Source: Rhizobium aethiopicum
GTDB lineage: Bacteria > Pseudomonadota > Alphaproteobacteria > Rhizobiales > Rhizobiaceae
Direction: 5' to 3'
Assembly (NCBI RefSeq): GCF_014197535.1
Contig: NZ_JACIFV010000019.1
Span: 53,154-117,153 of the forward strand
DNA: 64,000 nucleotides
Both the position numbers and the translations under genes were made by a program. Under the pieces are notes generated by a model, which did not search any database, was not told the origin of the DNA, and was given only the letters and a program-made list of their open reading frames with translations. This document shows positions 17,216-27,098 of this stretch, one piece after another. Numbering within the stretch: position 1 is the stretch's first letter; the number at the start of each line of letters is the position of its first letter.

Positions 17216-17254
17216 CCGGTACCGGTCCTCCGGGACGGGTACCGGTTTTCTTTT
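17216..17254 (+). terminator. Hairpin with T-tract between binding protein and permease genes
   Basis: CCGGTACC-G-GTCC, a short loop, then GGAC-G-GGTACCGG followed by TTTTCTTTT. This is a textbook intrinsic terminator ten bases after the binding-protein stop. As the permease genes follow in the same direction with no obvious new promoter, it probably works as a partial terminator that keeps binding protein in excess over the membrane parts. Confidence 0.8.
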
Positions 17255-17289
17255 CTGCCGCATCTGCAAGGGCTTGAAGGCCGGCATTC

Positions 17290-18231
17290 ATGATACGCTA
17301 CATCCTCCAGCGCCTATTCGGCATGATCGTCGTGATGTTTCTGGTCGTCACCATCGTCTTCGTCATCGTGCGCGTGACGCCGGGTGATCCGGCCGCAGTC
17401 ATGCTCGGGCCGGACGCGACGACGCAGGATATTGCCGACCTCAGAAGCCGGCTCGGCCTCGACCAATCGCTCGGGCTGCAATATCTCTATTATATCGGCC
17501 AGCTGCTGAAGGGCGATCTCGGCCAATCGATCTTCCTCAACATGCCGGTCACATCGGCGCTAATCGACCGGGCCGAGCCGACCTTCTTCCTGACGCTGTT
17601 CTCGCTTGCCATCGCCAGCATCATCGCCCTGCCGATCGGCATCTATGCCGCCTATCGGCGCGGTTCCTTCGTCGACCAGGCGGCAACGACGCTCGCCATG
17701 TTTGCCGCCAGCATTCCAAGCTTCTGGCTCGGTCTCATTTTGATGCAGTTCTTCGCGGTCCGGCTCAATCTCTTCCCGGTCTCCGGTTATGGCGGCCCGG
17801 GCTCGACCTTCATCGACCGGATGTATCACCTGACGCTGCCGGCCTTTGCGCTTGGCATCGTCTCCTCGGCGCTGATCCTGCGCTTCACCCGGGCCTCGAT
17901 GCTCGATGTGCTCGGCGACGATTATATCCGCACGGCGCGCGCCAAGGGGCTGATCGAGCGCAAGGTCATCCTCAAGCACGCGTTGAAGAATGCGCTGATC
18001 CCGATCCTGACGGTGCTCGGCCTGACGGCGGCGGTGCTGATTTCGGGCGCCGTCGTCACCGAAACCGTCTTCGGCCTGCCGGGTGTCGGCAATCTCGTCG
18101 TTTCGGCGGTGCTGCGCCGCGATTATCCCGTCATCCAGGGGGCGCTGCTCGTCATCGCCGCGCTCTACGTGCTGATCAATTTTGCAATCGACATGCTCTA
18201 CCTGCTCGTCGATCCGAGGGTGCGCTACTGA
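17290..18231 (+). CDS. Opp/Dpp-type ABC transporter permease (DppB-like)
   Basis: A 313-residue membrane protein starting with helix MIRYILQRLFGMIVVMFLVV, the VRVTPGDPAAVMLGPDA segment of DppB/OppB permeases, and five more helices. The EAA-type loop is YIRTARAKGLIERKVILKHA, and the C-terminus has the family sequence GLPGVGNLVVSAVLRRDYPV. It follows a partial terminator and ends with a one-base overlap with the next permease gene. Confidence 0.9.
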   Translation: MIRYILQRLFGMIVVMFLVVTIVFVIVRVTPGDPAAVMLGPDATTQDIADLRSRLGLDQSLGLQYLYYIGQLLKGDLGQSIFLNMPVTSALIDRAEPTFFLTLFSLAIASIIALPIGIYAAYRRGSFVDQAATTLAMFAASIPSFWLGLILMQFFAVRLNLFPVSGYGGPGSTFIDRMYHLTLPAFALGIVSSALILRFTRASMLDVLGDDYIRTARAKGLIERKVILKHALKNALIPILTVLGLTAAVLISGAVVTETVFGLPGVGNLVVSAVLRRDYPVIQGALLVIAALYVLINFAIDMLYLLVDPRVRY

Positions 18232-19100
18232 TGGCCGATATCGCAATCAAACCCGTAGAAAGCGAAGGCAGCAAATTCGTCCGCCGTCTGATGAAGCGCA
18301 GGACGGTGGCCTTCGGCCTGCTGATCCTGACCATCTTCGTGCTGCTGGCGGCCTTCGCGCCTGTGGTTGCGCCCTTTTCGCCATCGAAGCTTTCCATCGT
18401 CAACCGGCTGAAGCCGCCGAGCGGCACCTTCTTCTTCGGCACGGACGAGTTCGGCCGTGACGTCTTCTCGCGCACGATTTTCGCCGGCCGCCTGTCGCTG
18501 CTCGTTGGCGCCGCCGTCGTCGCCTTGTCGGCCGCTATCGGCGTCACGCTCGGCCTGCTTGCGGGCTTCTTCCACAAGCTCGATACACCGATCGCCCGGC
18601 TGATCGATGCGATGATGGCCTTCCCGGATATCCTGCTTGCCATCGCCCTCGTCGCCGCCCTCGGCCCGTCCTTGACGACCGTCATCATCGCGTTGTCGAT
18701 CGTCTATGCGCCGCGCCTTGCGCGTATCGTCCGCGCCTCGACGCTTGTCATTCGCGAGCTTCCCTATGTCGAGGCGGCGAGAGCGCTTGGGATTTCAACC
18801 TTCCACATCATGACGCGGCACGTGCTGCGCAATTTGCTGTCGCCGATCCTGGTGCAAGCCACCTTCCTCTTTGCCAGCGCGATGCTTGCCGAAGCTGGTC
18901 TCTCTTTCCTCGGTCTCGGCGTCAGCCCCGACGTCCCGACCTGGGGAACGATGATCGCCGCCGGCCGGCAATATATCGGCCAGGCCGACTGGATGACGCT
19001 TTTCCCCGGCGTGGCGATCGTTCTCTCGGTGCTGTCACTGCAGATGGTCGGTGACGGCCTGAGGGACATGCTCGACCCGAGACTGCGCAAGGACCTTTAA
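18231..19100 (+). CDS. Opp/Dpp-type ABC transporter permease (DppC-like)
   Basis: A 289-residue membrane protein. One N-terminal helix (about residues 22-45), then FFFGTDEFGRDVFSRTIFAG, the motif that marks DppC/OppC permeases, followed by five helices. YVEAARALGISTFHIMTRHV is the ATPase-contact loop and WGTMIAAGRQYIG the late periplasmic segment. It overlaps the preceding permease by one base. Its ATPase partner is not adjacent but three genes downstream at 21040. Confidence 0.9.
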   Translation: MADIAIKPVESEGSKFVRRLMKRRTVAFGLLILTIFVLLAAFAPVVAPFSPSKLSIVNRLKPPSGTFFFGTDEFGRDVFSRTIFAGRLSLLVGAAVVALSAAIGVTLGLLAGFFHKLDTPIARLIDAMMAFPDILLAIALVAALGPSLTTVIIALSIVYAPRLARIVRASTLVIRELPYVEAARALGISTFHIMTRHVLRNLLSPILVQATFLFASAMLAEAGLSFLGLGVSPDVPTWGTMIAAGRQYIGQADWMTLFPGVAIVLSVLSLQMVGDGLRDMLDPRLRKDL

Positions 19101-19118
19101 TCCGTCGACCAGCGGCCG

Positions 19119-19160
19119 GCCAATCCAAATCCGCCAATCGAAATTCGCCAATTCAAATTT
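19119..19160 (+). repeat. Three tandem 14-bp imperfect repeats
   Basis: GCCAATCCAAATCC, GCCAATCGAAATTC and GCCAATTCAAATTT follow each other without gaps between the permease stop and the RidA start. Each repeat keeps GCCAAT-AAAT. They may be a replication-slippage product or a repeated binding site in the leader of the enzyme part of the operon. Confidence 0.7.
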
Positions 19161-19177
19161 GCATGACAGGAGTTCGC

Positions 19178-19675
19178 GTGAATCAGTTCCCCGCCGCCGC
19201 CGGCAAGGTCGAGAACTCGCCTTACCAACGGTTAGCCGCTCTCGGCATAACGCTGCCGCCACCACCGCCACCGATCGCCAATTTCGTGACGCATGTGATA
19301 GAAGGCAACATGCTCTATCTTTCCGGCCAAGGGCCACGCGAGGCCGATGGCTTCCTGCATGCCGGCAAGGTCGGCGGCGGCGTCAATGTCGAGGAGGCTT
19401 ACCGGCATGCGCGGCTGACCGGCATCAATCTGCTTGCCGTCATGCATGAGGCGCTCGGCGATCTCTCGCGCGTCAGGCGGGTGGTCAAGCTGCTCGGCAT
19501 GGTCAACGCCGTACCCGAGTTCGAGGACCATCCGAGCGTCATCAACGGCTGCTCGGATCTGTTGATCGCCGTCTTCGGAGCGGCCGGCGAACATGCCCGC
19601 TCGGCTGTCGGCTTCGGCTCGCTGCCCGGCAACATCACCGTCGAGATCGAGGCGATCGTCGCCCTGCATGGCTGA
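19178..19675 (+). CDS. RidA family (YjgF/YER057c/UK114) protein
   Basis: A 165-residue RidA-like protein of the longer YjgH/atrazine-related subgroup. VIEGNMLYLSGQGPR, VEEAYRHARLTGINLLAVMHEALGDLSRV (in two runs) and the C-terminal LPGNITVEIEAIVALHG match the family; the last Glu region lines the ligand pocket. I prefer the GTG start at 19178 because AGGAG ends five bases before it; an ATG at 19163 lacks this. RidA proteins hydrolyse reactive enamines/imines such as 2-aminoacrylate made by PLP enzymes. The next gene encodes a PLP enzyme, which fits. A run of prolines (residues 27-32) is encoded by a CCA/CCG repeat. Confidence 0.85.
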   Translation: MNQFPAAAGKVENSPYQRLAALGITLPPPPPPIANFVTHVIEGNMLYLSGQGPREADGFLHAGKVGGGVNVEEAYRHARLTGINLLAVMHEALGDLSRVRRVVKLLGMVNAVPEFEDHPSVINGCSDLLIAVFGAAGEHARSAVGFGSLPGNITVEIEAIVALHG

Positions 19676-19808
19676 CGAGATGTTTCATCTTTGGAGTGGT
19701 CTCGGATGAGCTTTTTCTATTTTAACCCGCCTCCTTCCTCCGGCTCCTCGACACTGCCGGATGACCGCGCCATGTTCTGCTCTTCGCCCCAGACTTCCGG
19801 AGATATTC

Positions 19809-21005
19809 ATGCCCGATGATATCAGACCTTCGCTCGGCCTTCGTCCCGTCATCAATGTGTCCGGCACGATGACCAGCCTTGGCGCTTCGATCGTCGTTCC
19901 CGAGGCGACCGCCGCGATGGCGTCGATCCTGCCGCACTTCGTCGAGATCAACGACCTGCAGCGCAAGGCGAGCAGAGTCATCGCCCGGCTGACCGGCGGC
20001 GAGGCAGGCTTCATCACCGCCTCCTGCTCGGCCGGCATTTCACTCGCCGTCGCCGGAGCAATCACCGGCGATAACCTGCTTGCGATCGAAAAACTGCCGG
20101 ACGCCGTACCTGAGAAGAACGAAGTGCTGGTGCAGATGGGCCATGTGGTGAGCTATGGTGCGCCCGTCGACCAGGCGATCCGGCTTGCCGGCGGCAAGGT
20201 GGTGCTGATCGGCCAGGCGACCTCGACGCATCGTTTCCACATGGAAAGGGCGATTACCGACAAGACGGCGGCTGCCGTCTATGTCGTTTCCCATCATGTC
20301 GTCGATTATGGTCTTCTGAACCTCAAGGAATTCGTCGAGATCGCCCATGCCAAGGGCGTGCCCGTCATCGTCGATGCGGCCTCGGAATATGACCTCAGGA
20401 TTTTCCTGGAGCAGGGGGCCGATATCGCGCTTTATTCCGGCCACAAATTTCTCGGCGGCCCGACCTCGGGCATCGTCGCCGGCAGCAAGGATCTGGTGCG
20501 CTATGCCTTCCTGCAGAATATGGGCATCGGCCGCGGCATGAAGGTCGGCAAGGAGAGCATTTTCGGAGTGATGGCGGCGCTGGAAGCCTGGGAAAGCCGC
20601 GACCATGCCGGCATCCGGGAACGCGAGACCGGTTATCTCAATCTCTGGAAGAAGACTCTCGATGGTCGTCCCGGCGTTACCGCGCTGATCGAACCCGACC
20701 CGACCAACAATCCGCTCGACCGGCTGCGCCTCATCGTCGATCCCGAAGAGGCGCATATCACCGCCTGGGATCTGGCCGATGGGCTGGCGAGGGGCAATCC
20801 GCCGATCATCGTGCGCGATCACGAGGTCGAGCACCGCTATTTCTATCTCGATCCGTGCAACCTGCATCCGGGCCAGGAGGTGATCGTCGCAAACCGGCTT
20901 GCTGAGGAGCTCGACAAGGCGCGGGCCTCCAACGAGATCATCGCAACCCCGATCGAAAACCGCAGCAGGCACCGCTTCGACGGATTGCTGCGCTGGCCGG
21001 ATTGA
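19809..21005 (+). CDS. SelA-like PLP-dependent enzyme (aminotransferase class V fold, possible lyase)
   Basis: A 398-residue fold-type I PLP enzyme of the SelA/D-glucosaminate-6-phosphate ammonia-lyase group. LRPVINVSGTMTSLGAS opens it as in SelA relatives; GEAGFITASCSAGISLAVAG is the cofactor phosphate loop; VIVDAASEYD carries the Asp that bonds the pyridine nitrogen; SGHKFLGGPTSG contains the Schiff-base lysine, Lys213. The length and lack of SelA's tRNA-binding N-terminal domain argue against selenocysteine synthesis; an eliminase on an amino acid or amino-sugar acid is likelier. RidA next door would clear its enamine product. The exact substrate is unknown. Confidence 0.8.
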   Translation: MPDDIRPSLGLRPVINVSGTMTSLGASIVVPEATAAMASILPHFVEINDLQRKASRVIARLTGGEAGFITASCSAGISLAVAGAITGDNLLAIEKLPDAVPEKNEVLVQMGHVVSYGAPVDQAIRLAGGKVVLIGQATSTHRFHMERAITDKTAAAVYVVSHHVVDYGLLNLKEFVEIAHAKGVPVIVDAASEYDLRIFLEQGADIALYSGHKFLGGPTSGIVAGSKDLVRYAFLQNMGIGRGMKVGKESIFGVMAALEAWESRDHAGIRERETGYLNLWKKTLDGRPGVTALIEPDPTNNPLDRLRLIVDPEEAHITAWDLADGLARGNPPIIVRDHEVEHRYFYLDPCNLHPGQEVIVANRLAEELDKARASNEIIATPIENRSRHRFDGLLRWPD

Positions 21006-21039
21006 TCCGCCGTTCTCATCCGCCGCAAGAGGAGCCGAC

Positions 21040-22896
21040 ATGGCCAACGCCCAAGCCCAGCCGATCGAGACATTGAGCCCCGTTCTTTCCGTCGACGGGC
21101 TGACCACATCCTTCCTGGTCGACGGCGCCTGGAAACCGGTCGTGCGCGATGTCTCCTTCACCGTCGCGCCCGGTGAGACCGTGGCGATCGTCGGCGAATC
21201 CGGCTCCGGCAAGAGCGTGACGTCTCTGTCGATCATGCGGCTGTTGCAGGCGGAAACGAGCCGCATCGAAGGCCGCGTCATGCTCGGCGGCCGCGATCTG
21301 CTTGCCTTGCCCGAACAGGCCATGCGGCAGGTGCGCGGCAACGAAGTGGCGATGATCTTCCAGGAGCCGATGACCTCGCTCAATCCGCTCTTCACCATCG
21401 GCGATCAGATCTCCGAAGCGCTGCTTTGCCATTCCGATATGAGCCGGGCCGACGCCAAGGCCGAAACGATCAGGCTCTTGGAGAAGGTCCGCATCCCCTC
21501 GGCCGCCTCGCGCTTCGACGAATATCCGCATCGCTTCTCCGGCGGCATGCGCCAGCGGGTGATGATCGCCATGGCGCTTGCCAGCCGGCCGAAACTCTTG
21601 ATCGCCGACGAGCCGACGACGGCGCTCGACGTGACGATCCAGGGGCAGATCCTCGATCTCATCAAGGTGCTGCAGGAGGAGGAGGGAACCTCGGTTCTCT
21701 TCATCACCCATGACATGGGCGTCGTCGCCGAGATCGCCGACAGGACGGTGGTGATGTATCGCGGCGAACAGGTCGAGAGCGGCGCCACCGCCGATATCTT
21801 TCACCGCGGCAGACATCCCTACACAAGGGCGCTGCTGTCAGCCGTGCCGGTGCTCGGCTCGATGCAGGGCCGGCAGAGGCCGCTGCGTTTTCCCATGGTC
21901 AACACCGCGACAGGCGAATCGGACATTCCCGCCGAGGCCGCCGATACGGTGGCCGTGACGCCGGTCCTGCAGGTGAAGAACCTCACCAAGCGCTTCGACA
22001 TCCATTCCGGCCTGTTCGGCCGGCTGACGAGCCGCGTGCACGCGGTCGAAAACGTCTCTTTCGATCTCCATGCCGGCGAGACGCTGTCGCTTGTCGGTGA
22101 ATCCGGCTGCGGCAAATCGACGACAGGGCGGGCCATCATGCGTCTGATAGAGCCGCAGGCCGGTTCGGTGCTCGTCGAGGGCAGGGAGGTGCTCGGCCTC
22201 GGCAGGAAGGAGCTGCGCGAGATGCGCAAATCCGTACAGATGATTTTCCAGGATCCCTTCGCCAGCCTCAATCCGCGCATGACGGTGGGTGCTGCGATCG
22301 CCGAACCCTATCTCGAGCACAGGATGGGTAGTGCGAGAAACGCCAGGGACGTCGTCGCCGACTTGCTTGTCAAGGTTGGCCTCTCCCCGGATATGGCCGC
22401 GCGTTATCCGCATGAATTTTCCGGCGGCCAGCGCCAGCGCATCTGCATCGCCCGGGCGCTCGCCCTGCAGCCGAAGGTCATCGTTGCCGACGAAAGCGTT
22501 TCGGCGCTCGACGTCTCGATCAAGGCGCAGGTCATCAACCTGATGCTCGACCTGCAGCAGAGCCTCACCCTCGCTTTTCTGTTCATCTCCCATGATATGG
22601 CGGTGGTCGAGCGCGTCAGCCACCGCGTGGCAGTGATGTATCTCGGCGAGATCGTCGAGATCGGCCCGCGCGCCGCCATCTTCGAAAATCCGCAGCATCC
22701 CTATACGAAGAAACTCATCGCCGCGGTGCCGGTGCCCGATCCCGACCGCCGCCACGAAAAGCGCCTGTTGGCGAACGACGAGATCAAAAGCCCGATGCGC
22801 CCGGTCGACTATAACCCTCCGAAAGCCTCCTATCGCGAGGTCGGGCCGGGCCATCTGGTCATGGCCGATCGCACGTCCGGCTTGGGAGTTGCCTAA
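21040..22896 (+). CDS. Fused two-domain ABC ATPase for peptide-type importer (DppD-DppF/GsiA-like)
   Basis: A 618-residue protein with two complete ATPase domains. Domain 1 (about 10-270) has GESGSGKS, MIFQEPMTSLNP and FSGGMRQRVMIAMALA; domain 2 (about 305-560) has GESGCGKS, MIFQDPFASLNP and FSGGQRQRICIARALA with VIVADESVSALD, in which Ser replaces the usual Pro after the catalytic Glu. It ends with a YTKKLIAAVPVPDP oligopeptide-type tail. Start at 21040 is preceded by AGAGGAG. It powers the importer whose binding protein and permeases lie upstream in the operon; the enzyme genes between them are therefore likely co-functional. Confidence 0.9.
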   Translation: MANAQAQPIETLSPVLSVDGLTTSFLVDGAWKPVVRDVSFTVAPGETVAIVGESGSGKSVTSLSIMRLLQAETSRIEGRVMLGGRDLLALPEQAMRQVRGNEVAMIFQEPMTSLNPLFTIGDQISEALLCHSDMSRADAKAETIRLLEKVRIPSAASRFDEYPHRFSGGMRQRVMIAMALASRPKLLIADEPTTALDVTIQGQILDLIKVLQEEEGTSVLFITHDMGVVAEIADRTVVMYRGEQVESGATADIFHRGRHPYTRALLSAVPVLGSMQGRQRPLRFPMVNTATGESDIPAEAADTVAVTPVLQVKNLTKRFDIHSGLFGRLTSRVHAVENVSFDLHAGETLSLVGESGCGKSTTGRAIMRLIEPQAGSVLVEGREVLGLGRKELREMRKSVQMIFQDPFASLNPRMTVGAAIAEPYLEHRMGSARNARDVVADLLVKVGLSPDMAARYPHEFSGGQRQRICIARALALQPKVIVADESVSALDVSIKAQVINLMLDLQQSLTLAFLFISHDMAVVERVSHRVAVMYLGEIVEIGPRAAIFENPQHPYTKKLIAAVPVPDPDRRHEKRLLANDEIKSPMRPVDYNPPKASYREVGPGHLVMADRTSGLGVA

Positions 22897-22951
22897 CGGA
22901 TCAGCGGCGCATAAAGCAGATGCAGAGACAAATGCTTGGAAAGCCGCGCCC

Positions 22952-23773
<822 letters not shown>

Positions 23774-23857
23774 TCGCTTTTCGCGACGCGCGCGGACGCT
23801 TCCGATCAGCCTGTTCGGTTGCTTGACAGCTCCCAGGATTGCCCGCATCGTCCTTCG

Positions 23858-24577
23858 ATGCGGGATATGGATTCATGGCTGTCGGAGAAGAATGAGATAG
23901 GCCGAAGAAACGCTGCCGAAGCGGTCTTCGAAGATATCCGCACGGCCATTGTCGATCGGAAACTGGCGCTCGGGATCCGTCTTCCTTCGGAAGTGCAGCT
24001 CGCCGAACGTTACGGCATCAGCCGGGCGATCGTGCGTGAAGCGCTGCGTTCGCTGCAGACGCTGGGATTCACGCAGACCAGGACCGGCCGGGGCACTTTT
24101 GTCGTTTCGGAAAGCCCTGCGCGGCAACTCGACGGCGGCACCTATTCCGCCCGCGATCTGATGGAGGCGCGCCCGTGTATCGAGATTCCGGCTGCCGGTT
24201 GGGCGGCATTGCGGCGCTCGGACGAGCAGCTGACCCAACTGACATCCTTGTGCGAGCGGATGGACGAGGAAGAGGATGTCCGGGAATGGGTGCGGATGGA
24301 TGCCGCCTTTCACGGAGAAATCGCGGAGGCTTCCGGCAATGCGATCTTCCGCAAAGTCGTCGCCGATGTTCGCGGCGCGCTTTCGACGCAATCCGAACTC
24401 GTCGAGCATGTTCGCGGCCGGCGCAAAGCGTCGAACGCCGAGCATCGCCGAATTCTGGAGGCAGTTGCCGCGGGCAGCGAGCAGGATGCGCGCGCGGCCA
24501 TGGCGGAGCACCTGCTGGAGGTCGAGCGGTCCATCATCGGGATTGCCGATAACAGACGAACTGCCTGGAAGGCATGA
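23858..24577 (+). CDS. GntR-family regulator, FadR subfamily (copy 1)
   Basis: A 239-residue protein with an N-terminal winged helix (AAEAVFEDIRTAIVDRKLALG, then LPSEVQLAERYGISRAIVRE and ALRSLQTLGFTQTRTGRGTFV) and a C-terminal all-helical FCD effector domain whose metal-site residues include the Asp of WVRMDAAFH, the His of FHGEIAEASGN and the His of NAEHRRILEAV. About half of its residues match the protein encoded immediately downstream. The start could also be the ATG nine bases further in. Either the preceding transport/enzyme operon or the following ans genes could be its target. Confidence 0.85.
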   Translation: MRDMDSWLSEKNEIGRRNAAEAVFEDIRTAIVDRKLALGIRLPSEVQLAERYGISRAIVREALRSLQTLGFTQTRTGRGTFVVSESPARQLDGGTYSARDLMEARPCIEIPAAGWAALRRSDEQLTQLTSLCERMDEEEDVREWVRMDAAFHGEIAEASGNAIFRKVVADVRGALSTQSELVEHVRGRRKASNAEHRRILEAVAAGSEQDARAAMAEHLLEVERSIIGIADNRRTAWKA

Positions 24578-25332
24578 TTTCAAATACGCGCCGGATATCC
24601 CGCGCGGCCAATCGAATGCAAGCGATGAACGATCTAGAAAACTGGCTGTCCGATCCCGCGACCCTCAGTCGCAAAAGCGCCTCGGAACTGGTCTTCGAGG
24701 AATTGCGCAGCCTCATCCTTTCAGGCCGTTTTGCTGCCGGTTCGAAGCTGCCGTCAGAATCAAAGCTGGCAGGAAAATACGGCGTCAGCCGCCCGATTGT
24801 GCGGGAAGCGCTGCGCTCGCTGCAGATTTTGGGGCTGACGGAGACGCGAACGGGCAGCGGCACATATGTGCTCGCGGCTGCCGGCGACGGAAATATCAGT
24901 TATGGCGATTACTCGGCGCGTGATCTGATGGAGGCGCGGCCTTACGTCGAAGTATCGGCCGCCGGCTGGGCGGCGCTGCGTCGAAGCAATGACGAACTGT
25001 CCCGGTTGCTCGGACTTTGCGACGAGATGGAGCAGGAGGAAAATACCGAGGCCTGGGTCCGGCTGGATTCGCAGTTTCATGGGCTCATCGCTGCGGCATC
25101 GAAGAACGCTGTCTTCCGCGATATCGTCGACGAGGTTCGCGAGGCGATGGCGCAGCAATCCGGGCTGCTGACGGTATTAGGGCCGCGGCGCCAGGAGTCG
25201 AACGACGAGCACCGGGCAATTGTCGAAGCCATTCTTGCAGGCTCGGAGATCGAAGCCCGGGCCGCGATGGAGGTCCATCTGAAAAAGGTCGAGGCGGCGG
25301 TCAATCGCATCCTCGGCGCCGAACGGCGTTAA
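24574..25332 (+). CDS. GntR-family regulator, FadR subfamily (copy 2), in the ansR position
   Basis: A 252-residue paralogue of the previous protein, with the winged helix (SASELVFEELRSLILSGRF, LPSESKLAGKYGVSRPIVRE) and FCD domain (WVRLDSQFHGLIAAASKN; NDEHRAIVEAILAGSEIEAR). It begins inside the previous stop codon (ATGA overlap); internal ATGs at 24616 and 24625 give a protein whose N-terminus aligns better with copy 1, so the true start is uncertain. In R. etli the asparagine locus is described as ansR-ansP-ansA-ansB, and this gene lies where ansR would be, 224 bases before the permease. Confidence 0.82.
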   Translation: MISNTRRISRAANRMQAMNDLENWLSDPATLSRKSASELVFEELRSLILSGRFAAGSKLPSESKLAGKYGVSRPIVREALRSLQILGLTETRTGSGTYVLAAAGDGNISYGDYSARDLMEARPYVEVSAAGWAALRRSNDELSRLLGLCDEMEQEENTEAWVRLDSQFHGLIAAASKNAVFRDIVDEVREAMAQQSGLLTVLGPRRQESNDEHRAIVEAILAGSEIEARAAMEVHLKKVEAAVNRILGAERR

Positions 25333-25556
25333 GCAGCCGCGCGCGTCCTCCAACACCGTGCGTCCGGGCATCGGCAGCTGCCCGATGGGCAAACCGGCGT
25401 CCATATATGCACACTATTGGACGAAAGACCCTTGACCGTGGCGCGGATCCTCAGCTATTTCACAAACCTGTCAGACCGCATAGCAGATTAACATCTTATG
25501 GGGACTGCGCGGAGGAGCGGCCGGGGAGGCTGCCGAACCCACGATAGGGAGGAGAA

Positions 25557-27029
25557 ATGACAGTCATGGAATCCACTAGAACCGGGGCCGATGGCCAAAT
25601 CTTCGCTGAGGAGGATCTCGGCTACAAGAAGGCGCTGAAGCCGCGTCAGATCCAGATGATCGCCATCGGCGGCGCCATCGGCACCGGCCTGTTTCTCGGC
25701 GCGGGTGGGCGGCTTGCCGCCGCGGGTCCGGCGCTTGTACTCGTCTATGCCTTGTGCGGCTTTTTTGCATTCCTCGTTCTCAGGGCTCTCGGCGAACTGA
25801 TCGTGCATCGCCCGACCTCGGGTTCGTTCGTCTCCTATGCCCGTGAATTTTACGGTGAAAAGCTCGCCTTCGCGGTCGGCTGGCTGTACTGGCTGACCTG
25901 GGCAATGACGGCGGTCGCCGATGTCACCGCGGTGGCTCTCTACATGAATTTCTTCAAGGCCTATGTCCCATGGATCGCCATGATCGATCAGTGGGTATTT
26001 GCGCTGACGGCGCTGATCCTCGTTCTCGCCATGAACCTTCTGTCGGTGAAGGTCTTCGGCGAGCTGGAATTCTGGTTCAGCCTCGTCAAGGTTCTCGCTC
26101 TCGTCGTCTTCCTGATCGTCGGGGTCTATTTCGTCGTCTCCGGCACGCCGATCGACGGCCACGTTCCGGGGCTGAATACGATCACCGACTTCGGCGGCAT
26201 GTTTCCGAGCGGGATCCTGCCGGCGCTGGTCGTGATCCAGGGCGTGGTTTTCGCCTATGCCTCGATCGAGCTGATCGGCACCGCCGCGGGCGAAACCGAA
26301 AATGCCCGCAAGGTCATGCCCCGCGCAATCCGCACCGTCGTGCTGCGCCTGGTGGTCTTCTATGTCGGCTCGGTTCTGCTGCTGTCGCTGCTGCTGCCCT
26401 ATACCGCCTATAAGGGCGGCGAGAGCCCCTTCGTCACCTTCTTCGGCAAGATCGGCGTCCAGGGCGCCGACGTCGTCATGAACCTCGTCGTGCTGACCGC
26501 GGTGCTGTCGTCGCTCAATGCGGGCCTCTATTCGACTGGCCGCATCCTGCATTCCATGGCGATCTCAGGCTCGGCGCCGGCGGCGCTGGCGAAAATGAAC
26601 AGATCCGGCGTGCCCTATGGCGGCATTGCGGTGACCGCTGTCGTGACCGCCTTCGGCGTCGTGCTGAACGCCGTCGTTCCGGCAGCAGCCTTCGAGATCG
26701 GCTTGAATGTCGCCGCGCTCGGCATCATCGCTGCATGGGGCGTCATCGTCCTCTGCCAGCTCAAGCTGTGGTACCTGTCACGTCAGGGTAAGCTGGCGCG
26801 GCCCGAATTCCGGATGTTCGGCGCGCCTTACACCGGCGTGCTGACGCTGGGCTTCCTGGCGGTCGTCGTGATCCTGATGGCCCTCGATTATCCGGTCGGC
26901 ACCTACACGGTCGCATCTCTGCTGCTGATCATTCCGGCGCTGGTGGTCGGCTGGCTTCTGATGCGGGAGCGCATCCACCTGATTGCGGCCGAACAAGGCG
27001 ACGATCGCGGCGGTTTCGATCTGGCTTGA
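25557..27029 (+). CDS. ansP: Amino acid permease, APC family (probable asparagine permease)
   Basis: A 490-residue APC-superfamily transporter with about 12 transmembrane helices. LKPRQIQMIAIGGAIGTGLF is the unwound first helix that binds the amino-acid carboxylate in the AnsP/GabP/LysP group, and GAGGRLAAAGPALVLVYALCG follows as helix 2 (in two runs). GGAGAA leads the start (AGGGAGGAGA). It is followed by asparaginase and aspartase genes, which makes asparagine (or aspartate) the probable substrate. The cytoplasmic C-terminus ends LIAAEQGDDRGG. Confidence 0.85.
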   Translation: MTVMESTRTGADGQIFAEEDLGYKKALKPRQIQMIAIGGAIGTGLFLGAGGRLAAAGPALVLVYALCGFFAFLVLRALGELIVHRPTSGSFVSYAREFYGEKLAFAVGWLYWLTWAMTAVADVTAVALYMNFFKAYVPWIAMIDQWVFALTALILVLAMNLLSVKVFGELEFWFSLVKVLALVVFLIVGVYFVVSGTPIDGHVPGLNTITDFGGMFPSGILPALVVIQGVVFAYASIELIGTAAGETENARKVMPRAIRTVVLRLVVFYVGSVLLLSLLLPYTAYKGGESPFVTFFGKIGVQGADVVMNLVVLTAVLSSLNAGLYSTGRILHSMAISGSAPAALAKMNRSGVPYGGIAVTAVVTAFGVVLNAVVPAAAFEIGLNVAALGIIAAWGVIVLCQLKLWYLSRQGKLARPEFRMFGAPYTGVLTLGFLAVVVILMALDYPVGTYTVASLLLIIPALVVGWLLMRERIHLIAAEQGDDRGGFDLA

Positions 27030-27098
27030 CCCGCGCGACAGCAAGGCTTTCCCCGGCGCGCCGAAGGCCGCCGGGAAACCGCATCAATGGAGAGAGAA

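Noticed and set aside
19809..21005. Selenocysteine synthase (selA)
   Set aside because: Too short, lacks the tRNA-binding N-terminal domain, and no selB, selD or selC is nearby; the operon context is catabolic.
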